From the NCBI GenBank assembly GCA_937998635.1, contig CALLDA010000223.1, forward strand, positions 1 to 27,602: a stretch of DNA of 27,602 nucleotides, read 5' to 3'. The translations under genes were made by a program, and so were the position numbers. The notes beneath the pieces are model-generated. The model was not told where the DNA came from. It saw nothing but the letters and a program-made list of their open reading frames with translations, and did not search any database. Positions 16,879-24,139 of the stretch are shown piece by piece. Source of the stretch: an uncultured Pseudomonadales bacterium (GTDB lineage: Bacteria > Pseudomonadota > Gammaproteobacteria > Pseudomonadales > Porticoccaceae). The stretch's first letter is position 1. Each line of letters begins with the position of its first letter.

Positions 16879-17868
16879 ATGGGCTCTGAAGCCGATAAAA
16901 GTTCAAAGCCCGTCAACTTAAGCTCCGCCAACTTAAGCCCAGACCTTTCGGTTCCCAATAAAACCGAGCTAGCCAGTTTTAAACATTACCTTACCTCGGA
17001 GCGTACTTTATCGCCCCACACTGTCACTAATTACCTCCGGGATTTAGGCAAATTAAGCCACTGGACCCAGGCTGAAAACCTGCAATCCCTCAAGCAAATC
17101 GACAGCCTCCATATTCGCCAATGTCTGGCCGATTTGCATAAAGGCGGACTCGGCGGCGCTAGCTTGCAACGCTGGTTATCCTCACTACGGGCTTTTTTTC
17201 GCTATGCCATTCGCAAACAATGGCTAGAGTCTGACCCCAGTGTTGGCATTAACGCCCCGAAAAAAAACCGTCGACTACCCAAAGTCCTGGACGTCGACCA
17301 GACCGATCAATTTATGGAGGTACCCGGTAGCAGCTGGTTAGCCCATCGCGATCGGGCCATGATTGAATTGTTCTATTCCTCGGGTTTACGCCTGGCTGAA
17401 CTCGCCAGTCTTAACATCGACAATCTTGACTTCGCCGATCATACCGTCACCGTGCTGGGCAAAGGTAATAAAACCAGAACCCTTCCGGTCGGCACACCGG
17501 CCCTATTGAGACTTCGCGAGTGGTTAGGTATACGCCCACAGCGACCGGGTTCCAGCACTGGTGCGGAGGATCAACAAGCATTATTTTTAAGTCAGCGTGG
17601 TCAACGCCTGAGCCATCGAGCTATTCAACAAAGACTTGCTCGCCTGAGCGCCAGGCAAGGTCTTGACCAGCGGGTGAACCCCCATATGCTACGTCATTCT
17701 TTTGCGAGCCACTTACTTGAATCCAGTGGTGATCTACGTGCCGTTCAGGAATTGCTGGGCCATGCAAATCTGTCCACGACACAAATCTATACTCACCTTG
17801 ATTTCCAGCACCTGGCGAAAACCTACGACCAGGCCCATCCTCGGGCATTGCGCAAAAAAAACGTCTGA
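16879..17868 (+). CDS. xerC: Tyrosine recombinase XerC
   Basis: Site-specific recombinase that, with XerD, resolves chromosome dimers at dif next to the terminus. The N-terminal SAM-like core-binding domain covers about residues 28-115 and the catalytic domain about 140-325. Catalytic residues are all visible: R171 (SSGLRLAELA), K195 (LGKGNKTR), H269 and R272 (HMLRHSF), H295 (LGHANLS) and nucleophile Y304 (TQIYTH). Length 329 residues, longer than the usual ~300 because of an extra Ser/Lys-rich N-terminus of about 27 residues. The operon position after dapF and the DUF484 gene identifies XerC rather than XerD. It converges on the PII gene with 25 bases between them and no visible terminator. 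Confidence 0.95.
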   Translation: MGSEADKSSKPVNLSSANLSPDLSVPNKTELASFKHYLTSERTLSPHTVTNYLRDLGKLSHWTQAENLQSLKQIDSLHIRQCLADLHKGGLGGASLQRWLSSLRAFFRYAIRKQWLESDPSVGINAPKKNRRLPKVLDVDQTDQFMEVPGSSWLAHRDRAMIELFYSSGLRLAELASLNIDNLDFADHTVTVLGKGNKTRTLPVGTPALLRLREWLGIRPQRPGSSTGAEDQQALFLSQRGQRLSHRAIQQRLARLSARQGLDQRVNPHMLRHSFASHLLESSGDLRAVQELLGHANLSTTQIYTHLDFQHLAKTYDQAHPRALRKKNV

Positions 17869-17893
17869 TTAACCCAGTTGCGCGCGTCTAACG

Positions 17894-18232
17894 CTATACC
17901 GCTTCCTCACCTGTTTCGCCGGTACGAATACGAATAATTTCTTCCAGCGAGGAGATAAATATTTTGCCGTCACCAATCTTGCCGGTGCTGGCGGTTTTGG
18001 TCACCGATTCAACAACCGCATCAACCATATTATCCGCCACGGCTATCTCAAGTTTCACCTTGGGTAAAAAATCCACTACATATTCGGCACCCCGATACAA
18101 TTCGGTATGACCTTTTTGTCGACCAAAGCCTTTGACTTCCGTGACAGTGACACCTTGAACACCCACGTCGGCCAGGGCCTGACGGACATCATCTAGCTTA
18201 AAGGGTTTAATGATCGCGGTGATCAACTTCAT
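17894..18232 (-). CDS. glnK: Nitrogen regulatory protein PII, copy 1
   Basis: Trimeric signalling protein that senses 2-oxoglutarate and ATP/ADP and controls AmtB, and in some bacteria NtrB and glutamine synthetase adenylylation. Seen: the uridylylation tyrosine Y51 on the T-loop (RGAEYVVDF), the ATP-binding region GKIGDGKIF, and the N-terminal KPFKLDDVR. Length 112 residues, exactly typical. About 26 positions differ from copy 2 (19745-20083), mostly in residues 61-98. It lies downstream of amtB on the same strand but is separated by a strong terminator (18394-18422), so it is likely transcribed independently. Ribosome-binding site GAGGA is seven bases before the ATG. I use glnK only as a family symbol; glnB is equally possible. 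Confidence 0.93.
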   Translation of the reverse strand: MKLITAIIKPFKLDDVRQALADVGVQGVTVTEVKGFGRQKGHTELYRGAEYVVDFLPKVKLEIAVADNMVDAVVESVTKTASTGKIGDGKIFISSLEEIIRIRTGETGEEAV

Positions 18233-18267
18233 AAGTTATTCCTCGTTGTTTACAGTGGCAAGTCCCA

Positions 18268-18281
18268 CCCTGAATTCAGGG
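18268..18281. promoter_or_regulatory. 14-bp perfect palindrome upstream of PII copy 1
   Basis: CCCTGAATTCAGGG is self-complementary and lies 36 bases upstream of the PII copy 1 start, between that gene and the amtB terminator. It may be an operator or an RNA hairpin; no known consensus is recognised. No clear sigma-70 or sigma-54 promoter is visible in this gap. Confidence 0.35.
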
Positions 18282-18393
18282 CCAGAACTTCAAATCAGAA
18301 TGCTCAATTAAAACTTGGCCCAGCGGCTCAAACGGGGAAAAAGATACACTTTTCCGCATCATAATGCATCTGTTCAAAATCAATGTGAGGCAG

Positions 18394-18422
18394 AAACAAA
18401 AACGGGGGACTTAAAGTCCCCC
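18394..18422 (-). terminator. Rho-independent terminator after amtB
   Basis: The stem is GGGGGACT pairing with AGTCCCCC (8 bp with a TAA loop, 18404-18422). On the minus strand it is followed by GTTTTTGTTTC. It is 22 bases after the amtB stop, so it ends the PII-copy-2/amtB transcript. Confidence 0.85.
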
Positions 18423-18444
18423 GAAAGTAGGTATTAATGTCACT

Positions 18445-19710
18445 TTATTTTACAGTCGTAAACTCTGGATAGGCCTCCATACCACACTCAGACATATCCA
18501 CACCTTCGTACTCTTCCTCTTCGCTAACCCGAATGCCTACAGTCGCTTTAAGAATGAACCAGACCAACAAGCTCGCACCGAAGACCCAGGCAAAGATGAC
18601 CCCGATACCCAGTAATTGAGCGCCTAAACTAGCATCAGGGTTGCTTAAGCAAACCGCTAATAAACCCCAGATACCCACAACACCGTGGACTGAGATAGCA
18701 CCCACTGGGTCATCGATACGAATTTTATCCATTGCAACTACTGAAAATACCACGAGAACACCACCGATACCGCCTATTAGGGTGGACAACATAGGTCCAG
18801 GAGTCAGCGGCTCAGCGGTGATAGCCACTAAACCGGCCAATGCGCCGTTTATGGCCATGGTTAGATCAGCTTTACCAAACATCACACGGGCCATGAGCAA
18901 CGCGGCAATCAGTCCCGCAGCGGCAGCGGCATTGGTATTGACAAAAATATCTGCCACCGCGTTAGCTTCGCCAATATCGGAGACCTTCAGCTCAGAGCCG
19001 CCATTAAAACCGAACCAGCCCACCCAGAGCACAAACATACCTAGGGCAGCGAGTGGCATATTAGCACCTGGAATAGCCTTCACAGATCCATCAGCACCAT
19101 ACTTACCCTTGCGTGCACCCAAAAGCAGCACACCAGCCAGGGCAGCAGCGGCACCCGTCATATGCACCACACCGGAACCGGCAAAATCAAGGAAACCGGC
19201 GGCGTCAAGAAATCCACCACCCCATTTCCACATGCCCTGTACTGGATAAATAACGCCCGTCATCACCACGGCAAAACCCAGGAAAGCCCAGAGTTTCATG
19301 CGCTCAGCGACCGCGCCCGAGACAATCGACATTGCTGTAGCAACAAAAACCACCTGGAAGAAGAAGTCAGAGGCACCAGAATAGTAAGTGTAGTCATCCG
19401 CATCAGCAGCGGCGCCAGCCAGTACTTCTTCAGGGGAAGCATTGGCGATGGTGTTGCCAAACCAGCTATCCGGGAAAAAACCACCCTCAGAGCCACCATA
19501 CATAATGGTGTAGCCCATAATCAGATACATCACACAGGACACCGCGTACAGCGCCACGTTTTTAGTCAAAATTTCAGTGGTATTTTTGGCTCGAACCAGC
19601 CCGGCTTCCAGCATGGTAAAACCGGCTGCCATCCACATCACCAGTGCACCACACACCAGGAAATAGAAGGTATCCAGCGCGTACTTAATTTGAATAATAT
19701 CGCTTTCCAT
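18445..19710 (-). CDS. amtB: Ammonium transporter AmtB
   Basis: Trimeric inner-membrane ammonium channel/transporter of the Amt/Rh family, regulated by direct plugging by a PII protein. Eleven membrane helices are readable. The twin pore histidines are at H183 (VVHMTGAAAALAG) and H342 (ISVHGVVGIWG). The family signature DFAGSGVVHMTGAAAAL and the helix GMFVLWVGWFGFNGGSE are present. No cleavable signal peptide like that of E. coli AmtB is obvious; the N-terminus is ESDIIQIKYALDTFYF, followed directly by helix 1. Length 421 residues. Ribosome-binding site GAGGAA precedes the ATG. It follows PII copy 2 by 34 bases, forming the classical glnK-amtB operon. Confidence 0.97.
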   Translation of the reverse strand: MESDIIQIKYALDTFYFLVCGALVMWMAAGFTMLEAGLVRAKNTTEILTKNVALYAVSCVMYLIMGYTIMYGGSEGGFFPDSWFGNTIANASPEEVLAGAAADADDYTYYSGASDFFFQVVFVATAMSIVSGAVAERMKLWAFLGFAVVMTGVIYPVQGMWKWGGGFLDAAGFLDFAGSGVVHMTGAAAALAGVLLLGARKGKYGADGSVKAIPGANMPLAALGMFVLWVGWFGFNGGSELKVSDIGEANAVADIFVNTNAAAAAGLIAALLMARVMFGKADLTMAINGALAGLVAITAEPLTPGPMLSTLIGGIGGVLVVFSVVAMDKIRIDDPVGAISVHGVVGIWGLLAVCLSNPDASLGAQLLGIGVIFAWVFGASLLVWFILKATVGIRVSEEEEYEGVDMSECGMEAYPEFTTVK

Positions 19711-19744
19711 TATTTATTCCTCTACAGTAAAAGTCAGTTAGCTA

Positions 19745-20083
19745 TCAAACGGCGTCATCGCCAGTTTCACCGGTACGAATGCGTATCACTTCCTGTATGT
19801 CCGCAATGAAAATCTTGCCATCACCGATTTTTCCGGTTTGTGCAGCATTGACGATGGCCTCTACCGCACTATCGGTCATGGCATCACTGACGCCGACTTC
19901 CACCTTGACCTTGGGCAGGAAATCGACCACATATTCAGCGCCCCGATATAACTCTGTATGGCCTTTCTGGCGTCCAAAACCTTTGACTTCCGTTACTGTC
20001 AGGCCCTGCACGCCAACATTAGCCAGGGCCTCACGGACATCATCCAACTTGAACGGTTTAATAACCGCAGTAATCATTTTCAT
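19745..20083 (-). CDS. glnK: Nitrogen regulatory protein PII (GlnK), copy 2
   Basis: PII protein of 112 residues, first gene of the glnK-amtB operon, so the best candidate for the AmtB-gating GlnK. Seen: Y51 in the T-loop (RGAEYVVDF), GKIGDGKIF, and the N-terminus MKMITAVIKPFKLDDVR. The frame is open to an ATG at 20131, but the 16 extra residues have no PII character and overlap the sigma-54 promoter. ATG 20083, with GGAG upstream, gives the exact family length. The upstream region carries a sigma-54 promoter and an NtrC-like site (see separate entries), so expression should rise on nitrogen limitation. Confidence 0.96.
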   Translation of the reverse strand: MKMITAVIKPFKLDDVREALANVGVQGLTVTEVKGFGRQKGHTELYRGAEYVVDFLPKVKVEVGVSDAMTDSAVEAIVNAAQTGKIGDGKIFIADIQEVIRIRTGETGDDAV

Positions 20084-20119
20084 TTTGTTCTCCGATTTAA
20101 GGTGTACCCGATACTGTTC

Positions 20120-20135
20120 AGCACGAAACATGCCA
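20120..20135 (-). promoter_or_regulatory. Sigma-54 (-24/-12) promoter of glnK-amtB
   Basis: On the minus strand TGGCATG-TTTC-GTGCT matches the sigma-54 consensus TGGCACG-N4-TTGC(A/T). It has the invariant GG and GC exactly 10 bases apart. The predicted start near 20109 leaves a 26-base leader before the glnK ATG at 20083. Confidence 0.75.
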
Positions 20136-20174
20136 GCTTTTGAGCTAGCTAAACCTGGTTATTTAAAGCAAAAA

Positions 20175-20191
20175 TGCACAACTTTAGTGCG
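20175..20191. promoter_or_regulatory. NtrC-like enhancer site
   Basis: TGCAC-AACTTTA-GTGCG matches the NtrC inverted repeat pattern TGCAC-N7-GTGCA with one mismatch. It is centred about 73 bases upstream of the predicted sigma-54 start point, a position where an enhancer-binding activator could work. Confidence 0.6.
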
Positions 20192-20354
20192 CAAGGTAAA
20201 TACTGCCTTTAAATAGCGACCCAAATCAGGGCATTGAACGTAATTACTGACGCCTATCAAGAAGTAAGCCGCTCGACCAGGCGGCTCAAAGTCATCGGCA
20301 TCGCCTACTTCCCCAAGTCGGGAATCTCTGTGGGCAAAGGATTGGCTGGGCTAT
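20192..20354. other. Intergenic stretch, no gene seen
   Basis: Between the NtrC-like site and the comM promoter I see no coding frame with family character. A 6-bp GC-rich inverted repeat (AGCCGC and GCGGCT around 20268-20287) is present without a T-run. Confidence 0.4.
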
Positions 20355-20382
20355 TTGTTAATACCGCTGTCACAGATAAGAT
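20355..20382 (+). promoter_or_regulatory. Sigma-70 promoter for comM
   Basis: TTGTTA (20355-20360) and TAAGAT (20377-20382) are separated by 16 bases. The expected start near 20389 lies about 46 bases before the comM ATG, which has GGGAAG as ribosome-binding site. Confidence 0.45.
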
Positions 20383-20434
20383 CGGATGGGGTAGTATTTA
20401 CCACCAATGAGCACTGCACATCAGGGAAGACTGC

Positions 20435-21931
20435 ATGACTCTCGCCATCATCCATACCCGCGCGCAATCTGGTATCGACTCGCCAGCTGTATCGGTAGAA
20501 GTTCACTTATCCAATGGCCTGCCCAGCCTGAGCATGGTCGGCCTCCCAGAAACTGCAGTGAAAGAGAGCAGAGACCGCGTGCGAAGCGCTTTGCTCAATT
20601 CCCATTTCGACTTTCCTGCGCGTCGTATCACCATTAATCTCGCCCCCGCCGACTTACCCAAAGAAGGCGGGCGCTTTGATCTACCCATAGCCCTGGGCAT
20701 CCTTGCCGCTTCGGGGCAACTACCTCAAGAGTCACTGTCCGAGTACGAATTTATCGGTGAATTGGCACTGTCTGGGGAAACCCGACCTGTGGATGGTATT
20801 CTGCCCACTTCCCTCGCCTGTGGGCTACAGGGACGTAAGCTCATCGTACCTGCTGCAAACGCCCGGGAAGGTGCGCTGGCTCGTGATACCGCGGTCTTCG
20901 GCGCAGGGCATTTACTAGAAATATGCGCACACTTACAGGGCACTGAACTGCTGGCTAAGCAAGGGTTCGAGGCTCCAGACAAGATCTTTGAAGGCCCGAA
21001 TATAAGCGATATTATTGGTCAGCATCAGGCGAAAAGAGCTCTGGAGATCGCCGCAGCCGGCGCTCATAACCTGTTGTTTAGCGGGCCGCCAGGCACCGGC
21101 AAAACCATGCTCGCCAGCCGCCTACCCAGTTTGTTACCCGCCCTTGATGAAAAAACAGCCCTCGAGGTGGCCACCATCTATTCTGTGGCGGGTAACGGCC
21201 TGCGCCAGAATTTTTTTGAGCGACCCTTTCGAGCGCCACACCATACCGCTTCCGCGGTGGCATTGGTTGGGGGCGGCAGCAACCCCAAACCCGGCGAAAT
21301 ATCCCTGGCCCACCATGGTGTGCTGTTTCTCGATGAATTGCCCGAATTCCCGCGCAGGGTTCTGGAGGTCTTGCGAGAACCCCTGGAATCGGGAAAGATC
21401 ATGATTTCCCGTGCGCAAACCAGTGCCGAATATCCGGCAAGATTCATGCTCGTCGCAGCCATGAATCCCTGCCCCTGTGGCTATCTCGGGAGCGCACGAT
21501 GCCGCTGTACGCCGGATAGGGTAAACCGCTATCGGGACAAAATTTCAGGTCCGCTGCTTGATCGCATTGACCTCCAGGTGTCAGTGCTCCAGATACCTCG
21601 GGAACAGTTAACCCGACCTCAATCCAGTAACCCAGATGAACCTGGCGACAACAGCGCTGCCCTTGCCACACGAATAGCGTCAGCGAGACGTATTCAAATA
21701 CAGCGTCAAGGCTGTGAAAACAGTCGCCTCAGCGCTGTTCAGGTAAAACAAATCTGTACTTTGACCGATGGCCAGGTAAGTTTAATGAGTACCGCGATTG
21801 AACGCCTCGACCTTTCGGCGCGAGCCTATCATCGGGTTCTGAAGGTGGCGAGAAGCATTGCCGATCTCGACAGCAGCGCAGCGATAGCAGATCATCATTT
21901 GACTGAGGCCCTGGGTTACCGACTGCCATAA
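20435..21931 (+). CDS. comM: ComM/YifB AAA+ ATPase (Mg-chelatase-like)
   Basis: Hexameric AAA+ protein; homologues in Haemophilus and Vibrio (ComM) act as branch-migration helicases that extend integration of incoming DNA during natural transformation. Seen: an N-terminal ChlI-like domain (about residues 1-170) with SLSMVGLPETAVKESRDRVR and ITINLAPADLPKEGGRFDLP. The AAA+ domain has Walker A G217PPGTGKT224, Walker B VLFLDELPEF and the sensor segment VAAMNPCPCGYLGS. A cysteine-containing CRCTPDRVNRYRDKISGPLLDRIDL block follows, then a C-terminal Mg-chelatase-type helical domain. Length 498 residues (about 506 in E. coli YifB). Presence is common in bacteria and does not by itself show competence. 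It ends before a strong shared terminator. Confidence 0.96.
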   Translation: MTLAIIHTRAQSGIDSPAVSVEVHLSNGLPSLSMVGLPETAVKESRDRVRSALLNSHFDFPARRITINLAPADLPKEGGRFDLPIALGILAASGQLPQESLSEYEFIGELALSGETRPVDGILPTSLACGLQGRKLIVPAANAREGALARDTAVFGAGHLLEICAHLQGTELLAKQGFEAPDKIFEGPNISDIIGQHQAKRALEIAAAGAHNLLFSGPPGTGKTMLASRLPSLLPALDEKTALEVATIYSVAGNGLRQNFFERPFRAPHHTASAVALVGGGSNPKPGEISLAHHGVLFLDELPEFPRRVLEVLREPLESGKIMISRAQTSAEYPARFMLVAAMNPCPCGYLGSARCRCTPDRVNRYRDKISGPLLDRIDLQVSVLQIPREQLTRPQSSNPDEPGDNSAALATRIASARRIQIQRQGCENSRLSAVQVKQICTLTDGQVSLMSTAIERLDLSARAYHRVLKVARSIADLDSSAAIADHHLTEALGYRLP

Positions 21932-21955
21932 GCGCTAACCCTGTTACCCAGAAAC

Positions 21956-21988
21956 AACTAAGGGCGCAAGCGCGCCCTTAGTTTTGTT
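21956..21988. terminator. Strong bidirectional terminator between comM and hppA
   Basis: A perfect 12-bp stem, AACTAAGGGCGC and GCGCCCTTAGTT with loop AAGC, spans 21956-21983. T-rich flanks exist on both strands (TTTTGTT on plus, TTGTTTC on minus). It lies between the convergent comM and pyrophosphatase genes and can stop both. Confidence 0.9.
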
Positions 21989-22001
21989 AAGCTAGTTAAA
22001 A

Positions 22002-23993
22002 CTACAGTAGCGGCGCAATCACCAAACTAACAATAGCCATAACATTGATCAGAATATTCATTGACGGCCCAGAAGTATCCTTGAAGGGGTCACCGACGGT
22101 GTCGCCAACCACCACAGCAGTGTGAACATCTGAGCCTTTGCCGCCCAGGTTGCCTTTCTCAACATACTTTTTGGCGTTATCCCAGGCACCACCGGCATTG
22201 GCCATCATCAGCGCTAGCAGCACGCAACCCAGCAGGCCGCCACCGAGCATGCCACCCAAAGATTCTGCGCCCAAAGTAAAACCAACCACGACTGGCGCAA
22301 CAACGGCAATAGCACCCGGCAACAACATACGTCGTAAGGCTGCTGTAGTCGCTATATCGACACACCTCGCAGTATCTGGTTCAGCAGTACCCTCCAACAA
22401 ACCAGGGATTTCCTTAAACTGCCGACGAATCTCGCGGATCATATCGAAGGCCGCATCGCCCACCGCTGTCATGGTAATAGACGCGATCAAGAAAGGAATC
22501 GCGCCACCGATAAACAAACCCACCAGCACCATGGGATCAGAAAGCTCAAGGCTAAAGTCAGGTTTATTAACGGAAACAGTTTCTACAAAGGCAGCGATAA
22601 TCGCCAATGCCGCCAACGCCGCCGCTCCAATAGCAAAACCCTTGCCGATGGCTGCCGTAGTATTACCCAGTTCATCAAGAGAATCGGTAATTTCACGAGT
22701 CTCTTTGCCCATACCACCCATTTCGGCAATGCCCCCGGCGTTATCCGCAACCGGGCCATAAGCGTCGATGGCCATGGTAATACCCACCGTGGACAACATT
22801 CCCACAGCCGCGATGCCTACTCCGTAAAGACCCGCTTGCTGGGTTGAAAAGAAAATAATCGCACTGATAAATAGCACCGGCAATACCACTGATTGCATAC
22901 CGACTGCCAGGCCGGTAATCATGACCGTCGCAGGCCCGGTTTCCCCAGAGTTCGCAATTTTTTTGACCGGTCCTCCACCTGTGTAATATTCGGTGATCAA
23001 ACCAATAAGAATTCCGCCAACCGCACCACTGAGTACTGCAAACCAGACGCCGCCCTCGATGCCCATTCCGTCAATAAGGAAGTAAGCTGCGATAACAAAT
23101 AATACTGGCGCACCGATCGTTCCTGAGCGCAAGGCCTGACCGGGCTCCGACCCAGAACGCGCTCGCACGATAATGATGCCGATAACCGAAGCGATCAAAC
23201 CAATAGAGGACAGAGCCAGAGGCAGGAACATCATTGCCGCTTGCGTCTCACTCGCTGTGAATGTCGCAGCAATCGCAATGGATGCAATCATCGCACCACA
23301 GTAGGATTCAAATATGTCTGAACCCATACCGGCAACGTCACCGACGTTATCGCCAACGTTATCCGCGATAACGCCTGGGTTACGGGGATCATCTTCAGGG
23401 ATTCCCGCTTCGATTTTACCTACCAGGTCGGCACCGACGTCGGCGCTCTTGGTAAAAATACCCCCGCCAACCCGCGAAAACAACGCGACCACCGAGCCAC
23501 CCATACCAAAACCGTGGATGGCGTGGGCGGTATGAGCATCACCGCCGAAATAAAGATACAAACTCCCCAATCCAATTAATCCCAGGGAGGCAACACAAAG
23601 GCCCATCACCGAACCCCCATAAAAGGCGACCGACAGAGCCGTTGCCGCACCTTCGGTATTGGCCGCCGTGGCAGTGCGTACATTGGCCTTAGTGGCGGCA
23701 ATCATACCCAGCCAGCCAGCGGTTGCGGAGCACAGGGCACCGACTAGAAAAGCTAAAGCGGTATTTGTACCGAGAGGTGACATATATATCGCGACAAGTA
23801 CCGCAGCGGCAAACATGGCCAGCATGGTGTACTCGCGGCGCATAAAAACCATCGCACCGAGGTGAATCTGGTCACCAATTTTTGTAATCGCCTCTTCCCC
23901 AGCAGGGTAACGCATAACAAGCATGTAAATAAAAAGCGCACACAGCAAACCAGCGCCGCCTAGAATAGGCGGTATTAGTGTGTAATCGATCAT
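22002..23993 (-). CDS. hppA: Membrane-bound pyrophosphatase (ion pump)
   Basis: Integral membrane enzyme that couples pyrophosphate hydrolysis to H+ and/or Na+ export; about 16 helices, 663 residues. The pyrophosphate site is intact: DVGADLVGKIEAGIPEDDPRNP, IADNVGDNVGD, DAYGPVADNAGG and GDTVGDPFKDTSGPS. The K+-site motif reads GNTTAAIGKGFAIG. Alanine there, rather than the Lys of K+-independent enzymes, indicates the K+-dependent class. The ion-gate helix reads GMGSDIFESYCGA, with the glutamate in the FESY position seen in Na+-pumping enzymes and their relatives. So the transported ion may be Na+ or H+. Start ATG 23993 has a G-rich stretch (GGGGG) five bases upstream. Confidence 0.95.
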   Translation of the reverse strand: MIDYTLIPPILGGAGLLCALFIYMLVMRYPAGEEAITKIGDQIHLGAMVFMRREYTMLAMFAAAVLVAIYMSPLGTNTALAFLVGALCSATAGWLGMIAATKANVRTATAANTEGAATALSVAFYGGSVMGLCVASLGLIGLGSLYLYFGGDAHTAHAIHGFGMGGSVVALFSRVGGGIFTKSADVGADLVGKIEAGIPEDDPRNPGVIADNVGDNVGDVAGMGSDIFESYCGAMIASIAIAATFTASETQAAMMFLPLALSSIGLIASVIGIIIVRARSGSEPGQALRSGTIGAPVLFVIAAYFLIDGMGIEGGVWFAVLSGAVGGILIGLITEYYTGGGPVKKIANSGETGPATVMITGLAVGMQSVVLPVLFISAIIFFSTQQAGLYGVGIAAVGMLSTVGITMAIDAYGPVADNAGGIAEMGGMGKETREITDSLDELGNTTAAIGKGFAIGAAALAALAIIAAFVETVSVNKPDFSLELSDPMVLVGLFIGGAIPFLIASITMTAVGDAAFDMIREIRRQFKEIPGLLEGTAEPDTARCVDIATTAALRRMLLPGAIAVVAPVVVGFTLGAESLGGMLGGGLLGCVLLALMMANAGGAWDNAKKYVEKGNLGGKGSDVHTAVVVGDTVGDPFKDTSGPSMNILINVMAIVSLVIAPLL

Positions 23994-24077
23994 GAAACCC
24001 CCAGAATGTATTATGTTGGAAAATATTTTTAGTTATAGGCCTACCAACTTTGCCAGGACGAAAAAGTAATTCGTTAC

Positions 24078-24107
24078 TCGACAATACTACTGACCAGGAA
24101 ACATCAT
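24078..24107 (+). promoter_or_regulatory. Promoter-like sequence ahead of the 44-codon ORF
   Basis: TCGACA (24078-24083) and CATCAT (24102-24107) are 18 bases apart; the first matches five of six -35 bases and the second four of six -10 bases. The predicted start near 24114 precedes the ATG at 24140. Confidence 0.3.
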
Positions 24108-24139
24108 AGCTATTAACAGGGGATTATCAAAGGACTACT

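Noticed and set aside
16879..17868. xerC as part of an integron or mobile element
   Set aside because: It is in the conserved dapF-DUF484-xerC position with standard catalytic residues, and no attachment sites or cargo genes are nearby.
18641..19809. Long plus-strand frames of about 200 residues opposite amtB
   Set aside because: They are antisense to a highly conserved transporter gene, and their Pro/Thr/Ala-rich composition is what the complement of such a gene gives.
20084..20131. N-terminal extension of PII copy 2
   Set aside because: The extra 16 residues are absent from PII proteins and the segment overlaps the sigma-54 promoter.
20216..20434. A possible ubiK-like gene in the gap before comM
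   Set aside because: I looked for the small UbiK/YqiC-type coiled-coil protein that often neighbours amtB/comM in Pseudomonas, and no frame in the gap matches it.
22138..22761. Long plus-strand frame opposite hppA
   Set aside because: Antisense shadow of the pyrophosphatase; no motif and no upstream ribosome-binding site of note.
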